Below, in pieces: positions 42,351-51,947 of a DNA stretch of 64,000 bases (position 1 is the first letter of the stretch; every line of letters begins with the position of its first letter). The stretch is from Streptomyces sp. NBC_01197 (GTDB lineage Bacteria > Actinomycetota > Actinomycetes > Streptomycetales > Streptomycetaceae), in assembly GCF_036010505.1 (NCBI RefSeq), contig NZ_CP108569.1, positions 6,358,501-6,422,500 of the forward strand, written 5' to 3'. The notes beneath the pieces are model-generated. The model saw only the letters and a program-made list of their open reading frames with translations, searched no databases and was not told the DNA's origin. The translations under genes and the position numbers were made by a program.

Positions 42351-44875
42351 TGCGGGTCCCGCTTTCCTGGCTGCGGGAGTACGTCGATCTCCCCGCCACC
42401 GAGACCGGTCGTGACGTACAGGCCAAGCTGATCGGCGTCGGCCTGGAGGTCGAGACCGTCGAACAGACCGGCGCCGGCCTCAAGGGCCCGCTGGTCGTCG
42501 GAGAAGTACTGACCATCGAGGAGCTGGAGGGCTTCAAGAAGCCCATCCGCTTCTGCACCGTCGACGTCGGCACCGCCAACGGTACCGGCGCTCCGCAGGA
42601 GATCGTCTGCGGCGCCCGGAACTTCGCCGTCGGCGACAAGGTGGTCGTGGTCCTGCCCGGCGCCGTGCTGCCCGGCGACTTCGCCATCGCCGCCCGCAAG
42701 ACGTACGGCAAGACCTCGCACGGCATGATCTGCTCCGGCGACGAACTGGGGATGGGCGATGACGGGACGCACGGCATCATCGTGCTGCCGCCCGGCCACG
42801 AGCCCGGCACCGACGCCATCGCGCTGCTCGAACTGGTCGACGAGGTGCTCGACATCGCGGTCACCCCGGACCGCGGCTACGCCCTGTCGATCCGCGGTGT
42901 CGCCCGAGAGACCGCGACCGCCTACGGGCTGCCGCTGAGCGACCCGGCGCTGCTCGACGTGGCGCCGCCCAACGCCTTCGGCTACCCGGTGAAGATCGCC
43001 GACCCGAGCGGCTGCGACCGCTTCACCGCCCGTACGGTCACCGGCCTCGACGTCGAGGCCCGGACGCCGATCTGGCTCCAGCGCCGTCTGCAGAAGGCCG
43101 GTATGCGGCCGGTCTCGCTCGCCGTGGACATCACCAACTACGTGATGCTGGAGCTCGGCCAGCCGCTGCACGCCTACGACCGCACCCGGATCGAAGGGCC
43201 GATCGGCGTACGCAGGGCCGTGGCGGGCGAGAAGTTCACCACGCTCGACGGCGCCGCCCGGGTACTCGACGCCGGTGACCTGGTCATCACCGACGACCGC
43301 GGCCCCATCGGTCTCGCCGGTGTGATGGGCGGGGCCAACACCGAGATCGCCGACGTCACCGCCGACCCGGAGACCGGACAGCTCCGCGGCACCACCGACG
43401 TCGTCATCGAGGCCGCGCACTTCGACGCGCTCTCCATCTCGCGCACCGCACGCCGCCACAAGCTGGCATCCGAGGCGTCCAAGCGCTTCGAGCGGGGTGT
43501 CGACCCGGAGGCCGCTTCGGCGGCCGCCCAGCGGACCGTCGACCTCCTGGTGCTGCTCGCGGGCGGCACCGCCGAGGCCGGGGTCACCGAGGTCGTCGCG
43601 CCGTCGGCGCCGCGCACCCTCCAGATGCCCGCCGACCACCCGGACAAGGTGGCGGGTGTCGCGTACGGCCGGGAGACCGTCGTACGCCGCCTCCAGCAGG
43701 TCGGCTGCGACGTCTACGGTCAGGACGAGCTCATCGTCACCGTGCCGTCCTGGCGCCCCGACCTCGCGTACCCCAATGACCTCGCCGAAGAGGTCATCCG
43801 TCTCGAGGGGTACGAGAACCTCCCGTCGACGCTGCCGAGGCCCCCGGCGGGCCGCGGGCTCACCGAGCGGCAGCGGCTGCACCGCAGGGTCGGCCGCGCG
43901 CTGGCCGGCGCGGGCTTCGTCGAGGCCCTGAACTACCCGTTCACCGGCGACGCCGCCTTCGACCAGCTCGGGCTGGCGGCCGACGACCCGCGCCGCGCCA
44001 CGGTCAAGCTGGTCAACCCGATCTCCGACGAGGAGCCCGCGCTCCGCACCACGCTGCTGCCGGGGCTGCTCGGCGCGTTGCGGCGCAACACCGGACGCGG
44101 CTCGCACGACCTCGCGCTCTTCGAGACCGGTCTGGTCTTCCGGCCGACCGGCGACGAGCGGGTACCCGCGCGGCTGCCCGTCGACCGCAGGCCCACCGAC
44201 GAGGAGATCGCCGGGATCACCGCCGCGCTGCCGCGCCAGCCGCGCCGGGTCGCCGCCGTCCTGGCCGGGGCGCGCGAGCAGGCCGGCTGGTGGGGCAAGG
44301 GCCGTCCGGCCGACTGGGCGGACGCCGTCGAGGCGGCCCGTACCGTCGCCCGCGAGGCCGGTGTGGAGCTGATCGTCCGCGGTGACCGGTACGAGCCGTG
44401 GCACCCCGGCCGCTGCGCCGCGCTGTACGTCGTCGTGGACGGCGCGGAAGTCCTCGCCGGGCACGCGGGTGAGCTGCACCCGCGCGTCATCAAGGCGTTC
44501 CACCTCCCCGAGCGCAGCTGCGCCATGGAGCTGGAGCTCGATGTGGTGGAGCGGGCCGCCATCACGCTCGTCGCGCCCCGGATCTCCTCCTTCCCGGTGG
44601 CGACCCAGGACGTCGCGCTCGTCGTTCCCGCCGGGGTACCGGCCGTGGACGTCGAGGCGGCGCTGCACGAGGGCGCCGGTGAACTCCTCGAATCGCTACG
44701 GCTGTTCGACGTCTTCACCGGTGAGCAGATCGGCGAGGGCAAGAAGTCCCTGGCGTACGCGCTGCGCTTCCGCGCGGCCGACCGCACGCTGACCGTCGAC
44801 GAGGCGACCGCCGCGCGGGACGCCGCCGTCGCGCTCGCGGCGGAGCGGACCGGGGCGGCGCTGCGCGGCGCGTAA
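42350..44875 (+). CDS. pheT: Phenylalanine-tRNA ligase beta subunit
   Basis: 841 aa from the ATG at 42350. Domains in order: tRNA-binding OB fold (about residues 40-155), B3/B4 editing domain (about 215-390; hydrolyses Tyr-tRNA(Phe)), B5 (about 415-490), catalytic-like core (about 500-740), and the C-terminal FDX-ACB anticodon domain ([18 protein letters not shown]...). The start-stop overlap with pheS makes equal synthesis of subunits likely. Confidence 0.97.
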   Translation: MRVPLSWLREYVDLPATETGRDVQAKLIGVGLEVETVEQTGAGLKGPLVVGEVLTIEELEGFKKPIRFCTVDVGTANGTGAPQEIVCGARNFAVGDKVVVVLPGAVLPGDFAIAARKTYGKTSHGMICSGDELGMGDDGTHGIIVLPPGHEPGTDAIALLELVDEVLDIAVTPDRGYALSIRGVARETATAYGLPLSDPALLDVAPPNAFGYPVKIADPSGCDRFTARTVTGLDVEARTPIWLQRRLQKAGMRPVSLAVDITNYVMLELGQPLHAYDRTRIEGPIGVRRAVAGEKFTTLDGAARVLDAGDLVITDDRGPIGLAGVMGGANTEIADVTADPETGQLRGTTDVVIEAAHFDALSISRTARRHKLASEASKRFERGVDPEAASAAAQRTVDLLVLLAGGTAEAGVTEVVAPSAPRTLQMPADHPDKVAGVAYGRETVVRRLQQVGCDVYGQDELIVTVPSWRPDLAYPNDLAEEVIRLEGYENLPSTLPRPPAGRGLTERQRLHRRVGRALAGAGFVEALNYPFTGDAAFDQLGLAADDPRRATVKLVNPISDEEPALRTTLLPGLLGALRRNTGRGSHDLALFETGLVFRPTGDERVPARLPVDRRPTDEEIAGITAALPRQPRRVAAVLAGAREQAGWWGKGRPADWADAVEAARTVAREAGVELIVRGDRYEPWHPGRCAALYVVVDGAEVLAGHAGELHPRVIKAFHLPERSCAMELELDVVERAAITLVAPRISSFPVATQDVALVVPAGVPAVDVEAALHEGAGELLESLRLFDVFTGEQIGEGKKSLAYALRFRAADRTLTVDEATAARDAAVALAAERTGAALRGA

Positions 44876-44900
44876 CCGCCGTTCCGCGTACGGGAACCAC

Positions 44901-44936
44901 TGAGGGGCGTGTCCGGATCTCCGGGCGCGTCCCTCA
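44901..44936 (+). terminator. Terminator after pheST
   Basis: 16-bp stem containing three G-U pairs (44901-44916 with 44921-44936), tetraloop atct, 26 bp after the pheT stop. Confidence 0.75.
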
Positions 44937-45059
44937 CTCGTTCGGGTGAGAAGCGCTGCGGATGTACGCCAACGGGTACGCACCGCCGACAGAATCGACC
45001 CGCCCGATCATCGGCCGCCCCCAATTGCCGGACGGTCTCAAGTCGAGGGGGCCGGCGGC

Positions 45060-46115
45060 ATGATCCGCACCAGGGCCGTGATCCGTACCAGGGGATGGCG
45101 GGGCGCGGTCGTCTTCGGCCTCCCGGCGCTCGGGCTGGCCGCCGTGGTCGGCTGGGAGCTGGTCGGGTCGCCGGCCGGCGACGACAGCATCACCGTCCGG
45201 CTGGCCTTCAGCGCCGCGCTGCTCTCGCTGGCGGGCTATGTGCTCGCGGGTGTCCGGCTGGGCCCGGTGCGGGAGTTGAGGCAGGTGCGCGCCGTCGCGT
45301 ACGCCACCCAGCGGGTGCTGCTCAGGCCGCTGCCCGCGCGGATCGACGGTCTCGCCGTTGCCGCGAGCCAGCTCTCCGCCTCCGGGGGCGCGATGGTCGG
45401 CGGGGATCTCTACGAGGCGCTGGCCACGGTGCACGGGGTGCGGCTGGTGATCGGTGACGTGCGCGGCCACGGGCTGGCGGCCATCGGCGCGGTCGCCGCG
45501 GTGCTGGGCAGCTTCCGGGAGGCCGCGCACGACGAACCGGGGCTGCCCGGTGTGGCGAGGAGACTGGAACGAGCGCTGGAACGGCATCTGCGGGAGCGGT
45601 CCCGGCAGGAGCACCCGGCGGCGGGCGGGGCCGCGCCGGGCCATCCGTCGGCCGAGGAGTTCGTGACCGTACTGCTCCTGCAGATCGACTCGGAGGGCGC
45701 GATGACCGCGGTCAACTGCGGGCATCCGTGGCCCTACCGGCTGGGGAAGTCGGCCGGACCGCTCTGCGGGCGCGAACCGTTGCCCCCGCTGGGGACGTTC
45801 CCGTTGCCCGCCGCCGTCGAGGCGGACCGGTGCGGCCGTCTGCTGCCCGGTGACGCGCTGTTCCTGCACACCGACGGGGCGACTGACGCGCGGGACTCGG
45901 CCGGCCGGTTCTTCCGCCTGGAGGAAGCGCTCTGCGACGCGGCCGCCGACGGCGTTTCCGCGCCTGCCAGGGTGATCCAGCGGGTGCACGGGGCGCTGTT
46001 GCGGCACACCGGCGGCCGCATCACCGACGACGTGGCGCTGCTCGTCCTGCGCAACGACCGCCGCGGGGCGTTCGGCAGGCCGGACCCGGTCCGTACCGCA
46101 CGGTCAGCCCTCTGA
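45060..46115 (+). CDS. Membrane-anchored SpoIIE/PP2C-type Ser/Thr phosphatase
   Basis: 351 aa from the ATG at 45060. Two membrane helices (about residues 15-33 and 48-66) precede a SpoIIE-type PP2C domain. Metal-binding Asp residues are visible in MVGGDLYEAL, VIGDVRGHGLAAI, FLHTDGATDARD and TDDVALLVL. Streptomyces carry many such phosphatases that act on anti-anti-sigma factors or in antibiotic control. No sensor domain and no anti-sigma partner is adjacent. It is not part of the pheST operon because a terminator intervenes. Confidence 0.88.
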   Translation: MIRTRAVIRTRGWRGAVVFGLPALGLAAVVGWELVGSPAGDDSITVRLAFSAALLSLAGYVLAGVRLGPVRELRQVRAVAYATQRVLLRPLPARIDGLAVAASQLSASGGAMVGGDLYEALATVHGVRLVIGDVRGHGLAAIGAVAAVLGSFREAAHDEPGLPGVARRLERALERHLRERSRQEHPAAGGAAPGHPSAEEFVTVLLLQIDSEGAMTAVNCGHPWPYRLGKSAGPLCGREPLPPLGTFPLPAAVEADRCGRLLPGDALFLHTDGATDARDSAGRFFRLEEALCDAAADGVSAPARVIQRVHGALLRHTGGRITDDVALLVLRNDRRGAFGRPDPVRTARSAL

Positions 46116-46435
46116 GGTGAGAGGGGGCCGGGCTGTGCCGGGTGGGGGCGGCGCGGTGTGCGAGTGGTGCGGTGCCGGGGCGCGGTGCGGTGTGCGCCAC
46201 CCGTCCTGTCGCGGAGCGCCGGGCAGTTCCGGCAGGGCGGGTGGCGCCGGGAGCGGGCCGTCGCACTGTACGAGGGGGAGCCGACGGCCCGGCCGCCTCC
46301 TGGGAGGCAGTTCAGTCAAGCGCCACGGCTCCCCCCGAGGAAGGGACCCGGGCGCCCCGGTCCGGGCGTTCCGTTCACACCCCGTGTGAACCGCGCTCCA
46401 CTACGCTGTCCCGCACCCGGCCACCGGAGGGCCCC
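46116..46435 (+). promoter_or_regulatory. 320-bp gap with a 19-bp perfect palindrome
   Basis: The region holds no gene I can support. At 46373-46391 the sequence gttcacaccccgtgtgaac has 8-bp perfect arms with a ccc spacer. TACGCT at 46402-46407 is a possible -10 element for the HTH-TPR gene, so the palindrome covers the -35 area, the place for an operator. Self-regulation by the downstream gene is a reasonable guess. Confidence 0.55.
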
Positions 46436-47776
46436 ATGCTGCCGAACATCCAGCTCGACGCCCTGCTCGACGAGGCGGGGATGTCCCATGCGGGCCTCGC
46501 CGTCCGGGTCAACAGGGCAGGCAGGGCCCGCGGAATGTCCCTGCGGTACGAACACACCGCCGTGGCCCGCTGGTTGAAGGGTCAGCGGCCGCGCGGTCAG
46601 GTGCCGGACCTGCTCTGCGAGGTCCTGGGCACCTGGCTGCGCCGTACGGTCACGCTGGACGACATCGGCCTCGGCGTACCCGGCGCACCCGCGCCCGTGC
46701 ACACCACCGCGCTCTGCGGGTTCGTGGAGCGGGCGGCCGCGCTGTGGCGCTCCGACGCACAGCAGCGCCCGCATCTGCGGGGCACGGCCCCGGTGACCGG
46801 GACCCCGGCGGTGCTGCCGGTCTGGGAGTGGGAGAACCCGCCCGAGGACACCGACGTCTCACGCGGCGGCAGTTGCCGGGTCGGCCGCGCCGACACCGGT
46901 ACGCTCCGGGCGGCCCGGACGCACTACGAGCAGATGTACCGGAAGGCGGGCGGTGTCGCGACCCGCGCCCGGATCGTCGGATTCCTCAACTCCGGGACGG
47001 CGCCGCTGCTTCGCGGCTCCTACAGCGACGCCACCGGACGGGAACTGCTGCGAGCCACCGGCGGACTGGTGGCCATCGCCGGGATCTGTGCCTACGACTC
47101 CGACGAACAGGGCCTGGCCCAGCGCTACTTCCACCAGGCGCTGCGGCTCGCCAAGGCCAGTGGCGACCGGGCGCTCGGCGCGTATGTCGTCGCGCTCCTC
47201 GTCAACCAGGCGCTCTTCATGCGGGAGTACCGGCAGGCCGTTGCCTTCGCCGAGGCGGCGCTGCGGACGGCCGGCCGCGAGCTCACTCCGGCGCTGGGCA
47301 GCGATCTGCATGCGATGCAGGGGAAGGCGTACGCCTATCTCGGCGACGCCGGCAGCGCGCTGGCCTGCATCGGGCGGGCGGAGGAGGCCGCCGGGCGGAT
47401 CAGGCCGGGCGCCGAGCCGGACGAGACCGGCTATGTCCAGCCCGGACTCGTCAATGTGCAGGTGGCCGAGGCGCTGCTCAGGCTGGGTGATCTGCCGGCC
47501 GCCAGGGCCCAGGCGGTCGCCGCCGCCGCGGCCCCCGCGCACGACCGGGGCCGGGTCCACCGGCTGGCGGTGCTCGCCCGGATCGAACTGCGGCAGGGGG
47601 ACGCCGACCGCGGCGTGGCCACCGCGGTCGAAATGGCGGTGCAGGCACGGGGGATGGAGTCGCGCCGGCTCCGGGACCGGCTGCGCGATGTACGCGACGA
47701 TCTGCGGGGGACCCGGTTCGGCGGTGCCGATGAGGCCGCCGCTCTGATCGAAGGGGCGTTGCGCGTTCCCCTGTGA
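46436..47776 (+). CDS. Helix-turn-helix regulator with tetratricopeptide repeats
   Basis: 446 aa from the ATG at 46436 with GGAGG 5 nt upstream. Residues 1-75 resemble an extended XRE-type helix-turn-helix (LLDEAGMSHAGLAVRVN; WLKGQRPRGQVPDLLCEVLG). From about residue 190 to the end a series of helical pairs fits TPR repeats, for example RYFHQALRLAKASGDRAL and FAEAALRTAGRELTPALGSDLHAM. Related Streptomyces proteins act as pleiotropic regulators of development and antibiotic production, NsdA being one example. The ligand or partner is unknown. Confidence 0.82.
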   Translation: MLPNIQLDALLDEAGMSHAGLAVRVNRAGRARGMSLRYEHTAVARWLKGQRPRGQVPDLLCEVLGTWLRRTVTLDDIGLGVPGAPAPVHTTALCGFVERAAALWRSDAQQRPHLRGTAPVTGTPAVLPVWEWENPPEDTDVSRGGSCRVGRADTGTLRAARTHYEQMYRKAGGVATRARIVGFLNSGTAPLLRGSYSDATGRELLRATGGLVAIAGICAYDSDEQGLAQRYFHQALRLAKASGDRALGAYVVALLVNQALFMREYRQAVAFAEAALRTAGRELTPALGSDLHAMQGKAYAYLGDAGSALACIGRAEEAAGRIRPGAEPDETGYVQPGLVNVQVAEALLRLGDLPAARAQAVAAAAAPAHDRGRVHRLAVLARIELRQGDADRGVATAVEMAVQARGMESRRLRDRLRDVRDDLRGTRFGGADEAAALIEGALRVPL

Positions 47777-47827
47777 GCGTGCACCTGCTGCCATATTGCC
47801 ATCGACCTGTCGGAAGGTGGCAGAACT

Positions 47828-48358
47828 GTGCAGTGGACGAACATAAGCGAACGAAATGTGTACAAGAACCCCTGGTTCCAGGTGAATCTGGCGGATGTGG
47901 CACTCCCGGACGGCACCCGGCTCGACCACTATGTGATCAGGCAGCGGGCCGTCGCGGCGGCGACCGTGGTCAATGAGGCGAACGAGGTGCTGCTGCTCTG
48001 GCGCCACCGGTTCATCACGGACAGCTGGGGCTGGGAGCTGGCCGCGGGCGTGGTCGAGGACGGCGAGACGGCCGAGGCGGCGGCGGCCCGCGAGATGGAG
48101 GAGGAGACGGGGTGGCGGCCGGGTCCGCTGCGCCATCTGCTCAGCGTCGAACCGTCCAACGGCCTCTCCGACGCCAGGCACCATCTGTACTGGTCGGAGG
48201 AGGGGATCCGGACGGGCGGCCCGCAGGACGCGTTCGAGTCCTCGCGCCGTGAGTGGGTGCCGCTGAAGCTGGTGCCGGACATGATCGCGCGTGGCGAGGT
48301 CCCGGCGTCCAACACGGCGGCGGGGCTCCTGATGCTGCACCATCTGCGGCTCGGCTAG
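47828..48358 (+). CDS. Nudix hydrolase (ADP-sugar pyrophosphatase-like)
   Basis: 176 aa from the GTG at 47828. The complete Nudix box GVVEDGETAEAAAAREMEEETGW is at about residues 73-95, with the divalent-metal Glu residues. The early part (WFQVNLADVALPDGTRLDHYVI) matches ADP-ribose/ADP-sugar pyrophosphatases, which cleave nucleoside-diphosphate-linked sugars. The exact substrate is not predictable. It follows the HTH-TPR gene by 51 bp. Confidence 0.9.
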   Translation: MQWTNISERNVYKNPWFQVNLADVALPDGTRLDHYVIRQRAVAAATVVNEANEVLLLWRHRFITDSWGWELAAGVVEDGETAEAAAAREMEEETGWRPGPLRHLLSVEPSNGLSDARHHLYWSEEGIRTGGPQDAFESSRREWVPLKLVPDMIARGEVPASNTAAGLLMLHHLRLG

Positions 48359-48373
48359 CCGGGCCGGGCGAAG

Positions 48374-48416
48374 AGGGGGCGTGCGGGGGCGGCGCGTCCC
48401 GTCCCGCACACCCCCT
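48374..48416. terminator. Bidirectional terminator between Nudix and HBDH genes
   Basis: 14-bp stem with one mismatch (48374-48387 with 48403-48416) in the 87-bp gap between convergent genes. Confidence 0.7.
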
Positions 48417-48445
48417 GCTTACGTCGGTATGTCCCTACGTACGGC

Positions 48446-49306
48446 TCAGTCGTACGGGTAGAAGCCCGAGCCGGTCTTACGGCCCAGCCGTCCCGCGTCG
48501 ACCATGCGCTGCAGCAGCGGGGGAGCGGCGTACAGCGGCTCCTTGAACTCTGCGTACATCGAGTCCGCGACAGACGCGACGGTGTCGAGACCGATCAGGT
48601 CGGCGAGTTTCAGCGGGCCCATCGGGTGGGCGCAGCCCATCTCCATGCCGTTGTCGATGTCCTCGCGGCTCGCGATGCCGGACTCGAACATCCGGATCGC
48701 GGAGAGCAGATACGGGATGAGCAGGGCGTTGACCACGAAGCCCGAGCGGTCCTGCGCACGGATCGCGTGCTTGCCGAGTATGCCCTGCACCAGCGCCTCG
48801 GAGCGCTTGACCGTCTCTTCGGACGTGGTCAGCGCCGGGATCAGTTCGACGAGCTGCTGCACGGGCGCGGGGTTGAAGAAGTGGATGCCCATGACCTGGT
48901 CGGGCCGGGAAGTGGCGACGGCCAGCTTCACCAGCGGGATCGACGAGGTGTTGGAGGCGAGGATCGCGTCCGGCCGGGTCACCACCTGGTCGAGCACCTG
49001 GAAGATCTCCGTCTTCACCTGCTCGTTCTCCACGACGGCCTCGATGACGAGGTCGCGGTCGGCGAACTCCCCGAGGTCGGTGGTGAAGCTCAGCCGGCCG
49101 AGCGTCGCGTCGCGCTCCTCCTCGGTGATCTTGCCGCGCTCGGCGGCCTTCGAGAGGGAGTTGTGGAGCCGGGTGCGGCCGATTTCCAGAGCCTCGCCAG
49201 TGGTCTCGGCAACCATCACCTCAAGGCCGCTGCGGGCGCAGACCTCTGCGATCCCCGCGCCCATCTGGCCACAGCCCACCACTCCGACGCGTTCGATGTC
49301 GGTCAC
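48446..49306 (-). CDS. 3-hydroxybutyryl-CoA dehydrogenase
   Basis: 286 aa. NAD(P)-dependent oxidation of 3-hydroxyacyl-CoA or its reverse. The N-terminal Rossmann motif is VGVVGCGQMGAGIAEV. The catalytic His lies in GIHFFNPAPV (about residue 142) and the conserved Ser-Asn in LASNTSSI. The C-terminal helical dimer domain ends GRKTGSGFYPYD. Used in short-chain fatty acid or butyrate/ethylmalonyl metabolism. No other beta-oxidation gene is adjacent. Confidence 0.94.
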   Translation of the reverse strand: MTDIERVGVVGCGQMGAGIAEVCARSGLEVMVAETTGEALEIGRTRLHNSLSKAAERGKITEEERDATLGRLSFTTDLGEFADRDLVIEAVVENEQVKTEIFQVLDQVVTRPDAILASNTSSIPLVKLAVATSRPDQVMGIHFFNPAPVQQLVELIPALTTSEETVKRSEALVQGILGKHAIRAQDRSGFVVNALLIPYLLSAIRMFESGIASREDIDNGMEMGCAHPMGPLKLADLIGLDTVASVADSMYAEFKEPLYAAPPLLQRMVDAGRLGRKTGSGFYPYD

Positions 49307-49448
49307 ATCCAGCCTTTCGCAGATCGTCGCGGGCGAGTACCGCGTGCGGTTCCGGTGCCCGCCCGGCCCTCAGACGTTACCCCCGACCTGCGGGTGGCCG
49401 GGGCGCCGGGTTAACCACCGCTCACTTTGCAAATCAGGACTTTTCGTC

Positions 49449-50396
49449 CTATCTCGTCCTGGAGCGCTGAGTGACCGCGATACAGACGAGGACCGCGACG
49501 GCGGCGACGGGAGCGGCCACCGGAAGGTGCTCGCCGAGCAGCAGGACCGACCAGACCAGGGTCAGCAGCGGCTGTGCGAGCTGGAGCTGGCTGGCCCTGG
49601 CGACGCCGATCTCGGCCATGCCGCGGTACCAGACAACCAGCCCCAGGAACTGGGAACCTGCCGCCAGCCAGAGCATCCCGGCGATGCTGTGGCCGGTGAC
49701 GTGTACGGGTTCGAGCGTCAGCGCCACGGCGGCGGCCGGCACGGCGAGCGGCAGGCAGAGGATCAGCGCCCAGCCGATCACCCGCCAGCCGGGCATCTCG
49801 CGGGCCAGCCGTCCGCCCTCGGTGTATCCGGCGGCGCAGATCAGCAGAGCGGCGAAGAGATACATGTCACCCGTGGACAGGGCCCCGCCGGACTGCTGCA
49901 CGGTGAACACGATCACCACGGCTGCCCCGGCCAGGGTCGCGGCCCAGAAGGCGCGGGACGGCCGTGAACCGGTCCGCAGAGCCGAGAAGACGGCCGTGGT
50001 GAGCGGCAGCAGCCCCACCACCACGGCGGCGTGCGAGGTCGTGGAGGTCTGCAGGGCGAGCGTGGTCAGCAGCGGGAAGCCCAGGACCACCCCGGCGCCC
50101 ACCACGGCGAGACCGGCCCAGTGGCGCCGGTCGGGGACGGGAATACGCAGGGTGAGCAGGGCGCCGCCCGCCAGCAGAGCGGCGAGCACGCAGCGTACGG
50201 AGACAAGCGACCAGGGACCGAAGCCCTCAAGGCCCCAGGCGGTCGCGGGGAACGTCAGCGAGAAGGAGACGACCCCGAGTCCGGCCAGCAGGGTGCCGTT
50301 GCGAGCCGTGTGGCCGGTCCCGCCCACGGTGCTGTCACCTCTGCTGCCGGTGACTGCTATCGATGAATCGTCGGTAGCGCTATTCTGTGCTGTCAT
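49449..50396 (-). CDS. DMT-family (EamA) transporter
   Basis: 315 aa with ten hydrophobic segments in two EamA halves; the second half contains QLQLAQPLLTLVWSVLLLGEHL, typical of amino-acid or metabolite exporters. A polar 30-residue N-terminus precedes the first helix. The ATG at 50396 overlaps, on the opposite strand, the ATG of the MocR-type regulator by two bases. A later start would still leave all helices intact. The regulator beside it probably controls it. Substrate unknown. Confidence 0.88.
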   Translation of the reverse strand: MTAQNSATDDSSIAVTGSRGDSTVGGTGHTARNGTLLAGLGVVSFSLTFPATAWGLEGFGPWSLVSVRCVLAALLAGGALLTLRIPVPDRRHWAGLAVVGAGVVLGFPLLTTLALQTSTTSHAAVVVGLLPLTTAVFSALRTGSRPSRAFWAATLAGAAVVIVFTVQQSGGALSTGDMYLFAALLICAAGYTEGGRLAREMPGWRVIGWALILCLPLAVPAAAVALTLEPVHVTGHSIAGMLWLAAGSQFLGLVVWYRGMAEIGVARASQLQLAQPLLTLVWSVLLLGEHLPVAAPVAAVAVLVCIAVTQRSRTR

Positions 50397-50411
50397 GTAT
50401 GAGCGTAGCAG
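50380..50411. promoter_or_regulatory. Overlapping divergent starts of transporter and regulator
   Basis: The four bases catg at 50394-50397 contain both start codons: ATG on the plus strand at 50395-50397 and ATG on the minus strand at 50396-50394. On the plus strand TATTCT at 50381-50386 ends 8 nt before the ATG. On the minus strand TACGCT (50402-50407) ends 5 nt before the ATG. No Shine-Dalgarno is visible on either side, which fits leaderless transcripts. Confidence 0.55.
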
Positions 50412-51831
50412 TGTGACCGAGCTGGTGAAATCCTTGAAAGCGGAGCTCGATCGCTATCCGGTTGATGGAAAGCTGCCGTCGAGCCGGGCCATGGTCGAGG
50501 CCTACCGGGTCAGCCCGGTGACCGTCTCCAGGGCGCTCGCCCAGCTCGCCGCCGAGGGCCTCGTCGTGACCCGCCCGGGCGCCGGAGCGTTCCGGGCGCG
50601 GCCCCGTGAGGACACCCCCGCCCCCGGCGACACCTCCTGGCAGGAGATCGCGCTCAGCGCCGACGGGGCCACCGACGCCGCTCCCCGCGCGGTGGACGCG
50701 TCCGGGGTGCTGGTCACGCTCGCCGCGCCACCGCCGGGCGTCATCGAGTTCAACGGCGGCTATCTGCACGCCTCGCTCCAGCCTGAGCAGGCGATGGCCG
50801 CCGCCCTCGCCAGGGCGGGCCGCAGGCCCGGGGCGTGGGGGCGGCCCCCCGTCGACGGGATTCCCGAGCTGCGCGAGTGGTTCGCACGGGGGATCGGCGG
50901 ACCGGTCACCGCGGCCGACATCCTGGTCACCGCGGGCGGCCAGAGCGCCATCAGCACCGCCCTGCGCGCGCTCGCCCCGCCCGGCGCCTCCGTACTCGTC
51001 GAATCCCCGACCTATCCGGGGATGCTGGCTGTCGCCCGCGCGGCCGGGCTGCGGCCGGTGCCGGTCCCGGTGGATCCTGACGGCGTACGCCCCGGACTGC
51101 TCGCCGACGCGTTCCGCGCCACCGGGTCCCGGGTCTTCGTCTGCCAGCCGCTCTTCCAGAACCCGACCGGTGCGGTCCTCAGCGACGCCCGCCGCCCGGA
51201 GGTGCTGCGCATCGCCCGGGAGGCCGGGGCGTTCGTCATCGAGGACGACTTCGTCCGCAGGCTCGTCCACGAGGACGCGGGGCCCCTGCCGAGACCGCTG
51301 GCCACCGACGACCACGACGGTGTGGTCGTCCATGTCTGCTCGCTCACCAAGGCGACCTCGCCCAGTCTGCGGGTGGGGGTGCTGGCCGCACGCGGCCCGG
51401 TGTTCGAACGGCTGCGCTCGATCCAGGTCGTCGACAGCTTCTTCGTCCCGCGGCCGATCCAGGAGGCCACCGTCGAGCTGGTCGGATCGCCTGCGTGGAA
51501 CCGCCATCTGCGGTCCGTCTCGGGGCAGTTGAAGGGCCGCAGAGACACACTCACCGCGGCGCTCCGCAGCAGTCTTCCCGAACTGGACCTCCCGTACATC
51601 CCCAGCGGTGGCTACCACCTCTGGCTGCGGCTGCCCGACGGCACGGACGAGGCTGCGGTGGTCTCCGCGGCTCTCCGCGCGGGCGTCGCCATCGCACCGG
51701 GCCGCCCGTACTTCTCCGCCGAACCGCCCGCTCCGCATCTACGGCTGAGTTTCGCCGGGGTGGCGGGGCGGGGCGAGATCGCCGAAGGGGTACGGAGATT
51801 GCGTACGGCGTGCGACGAGGTGCTCGGCTGA
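50395..51831 (+). CDS. MocR/PdxR-type GntR regulator with aminotransferase domain
   Basis: 478 aa from the ATG at 50395. A GntR winged helix (residues 5-70: DGKLPSSRAMVEAYRVSPVTVSRALAQL) is fused to a fold-type I aminotransferase domain. The Schiff-base Lys of PLP is in SLTKATSPSLRVG, with the phosphate-binding Ser and Arg, and QNPTGAVLS and IEDDFVRRLV give the ring-stacking and Asp positions. These proteins sense PLP or amino-containing ligands and regulate nearby genes, here most likely the divergent DMT exporter. Confidence 0.92.
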   Translation: MYERSSVTELVKSLKAELDRYPVDGKLPSSRAMVEAYRVSPVTVSRALAQLAAEGLVVTRPGAGAFRARPREDTPAPGDTSWQEIALSADGATDAAPRAVDASGVLVTLAAPPPGVIEFNGGYLHASLQPEQAMAAALARAGRRPGAWGRPPVDGIPELREWFARGIGGPVTAADILVTAGGQSAISTALRALAPPGASVLVESPTYPGMLAVARAAGLRPVPVPVDPDGVRPGLLADAFRATGSRVFVCQPLFQNPTGAVLSDARRPEVLRIAREAGAFVIEDDFVRRLVHEDAGPLPRPLATDDHDGVVVHVCSLTKATSPSLRVGVLAARGPVFERLRSIQVVDSFFVPRPIQEATVELVGSPAWNRHLRSVSGQLKGRRDTLTAALRSSLPELDLPYIPSGGYHLWLRLPDGTDEAAVVSAALRAGVAIAPGRPYFSAEPPAPHLRLSFAGVAGRGEIAEGVRRLRTACDEVLG

Positions 51832-51947
51832 GGTGCCCGGTCGAGGTGCCCGGCTGAGGGGGCGCGGGGTACGCCGCTCCCCGCTCCCGGGTGCCGGTTT
51901 GCCGCCGCCTCTTGACCCGTCGGGGTTTCGGTCGCACGATCGCGGCC

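Noticed and set aside
42086..44668. Open frame of about 860 codons antisense to pheS/pheT
   Set aside because: Shadow of pheT in a high-GC genome; composition is Arg/Asp/Gly/Val-rich without any fold, and it ends without a terminator or promoter.
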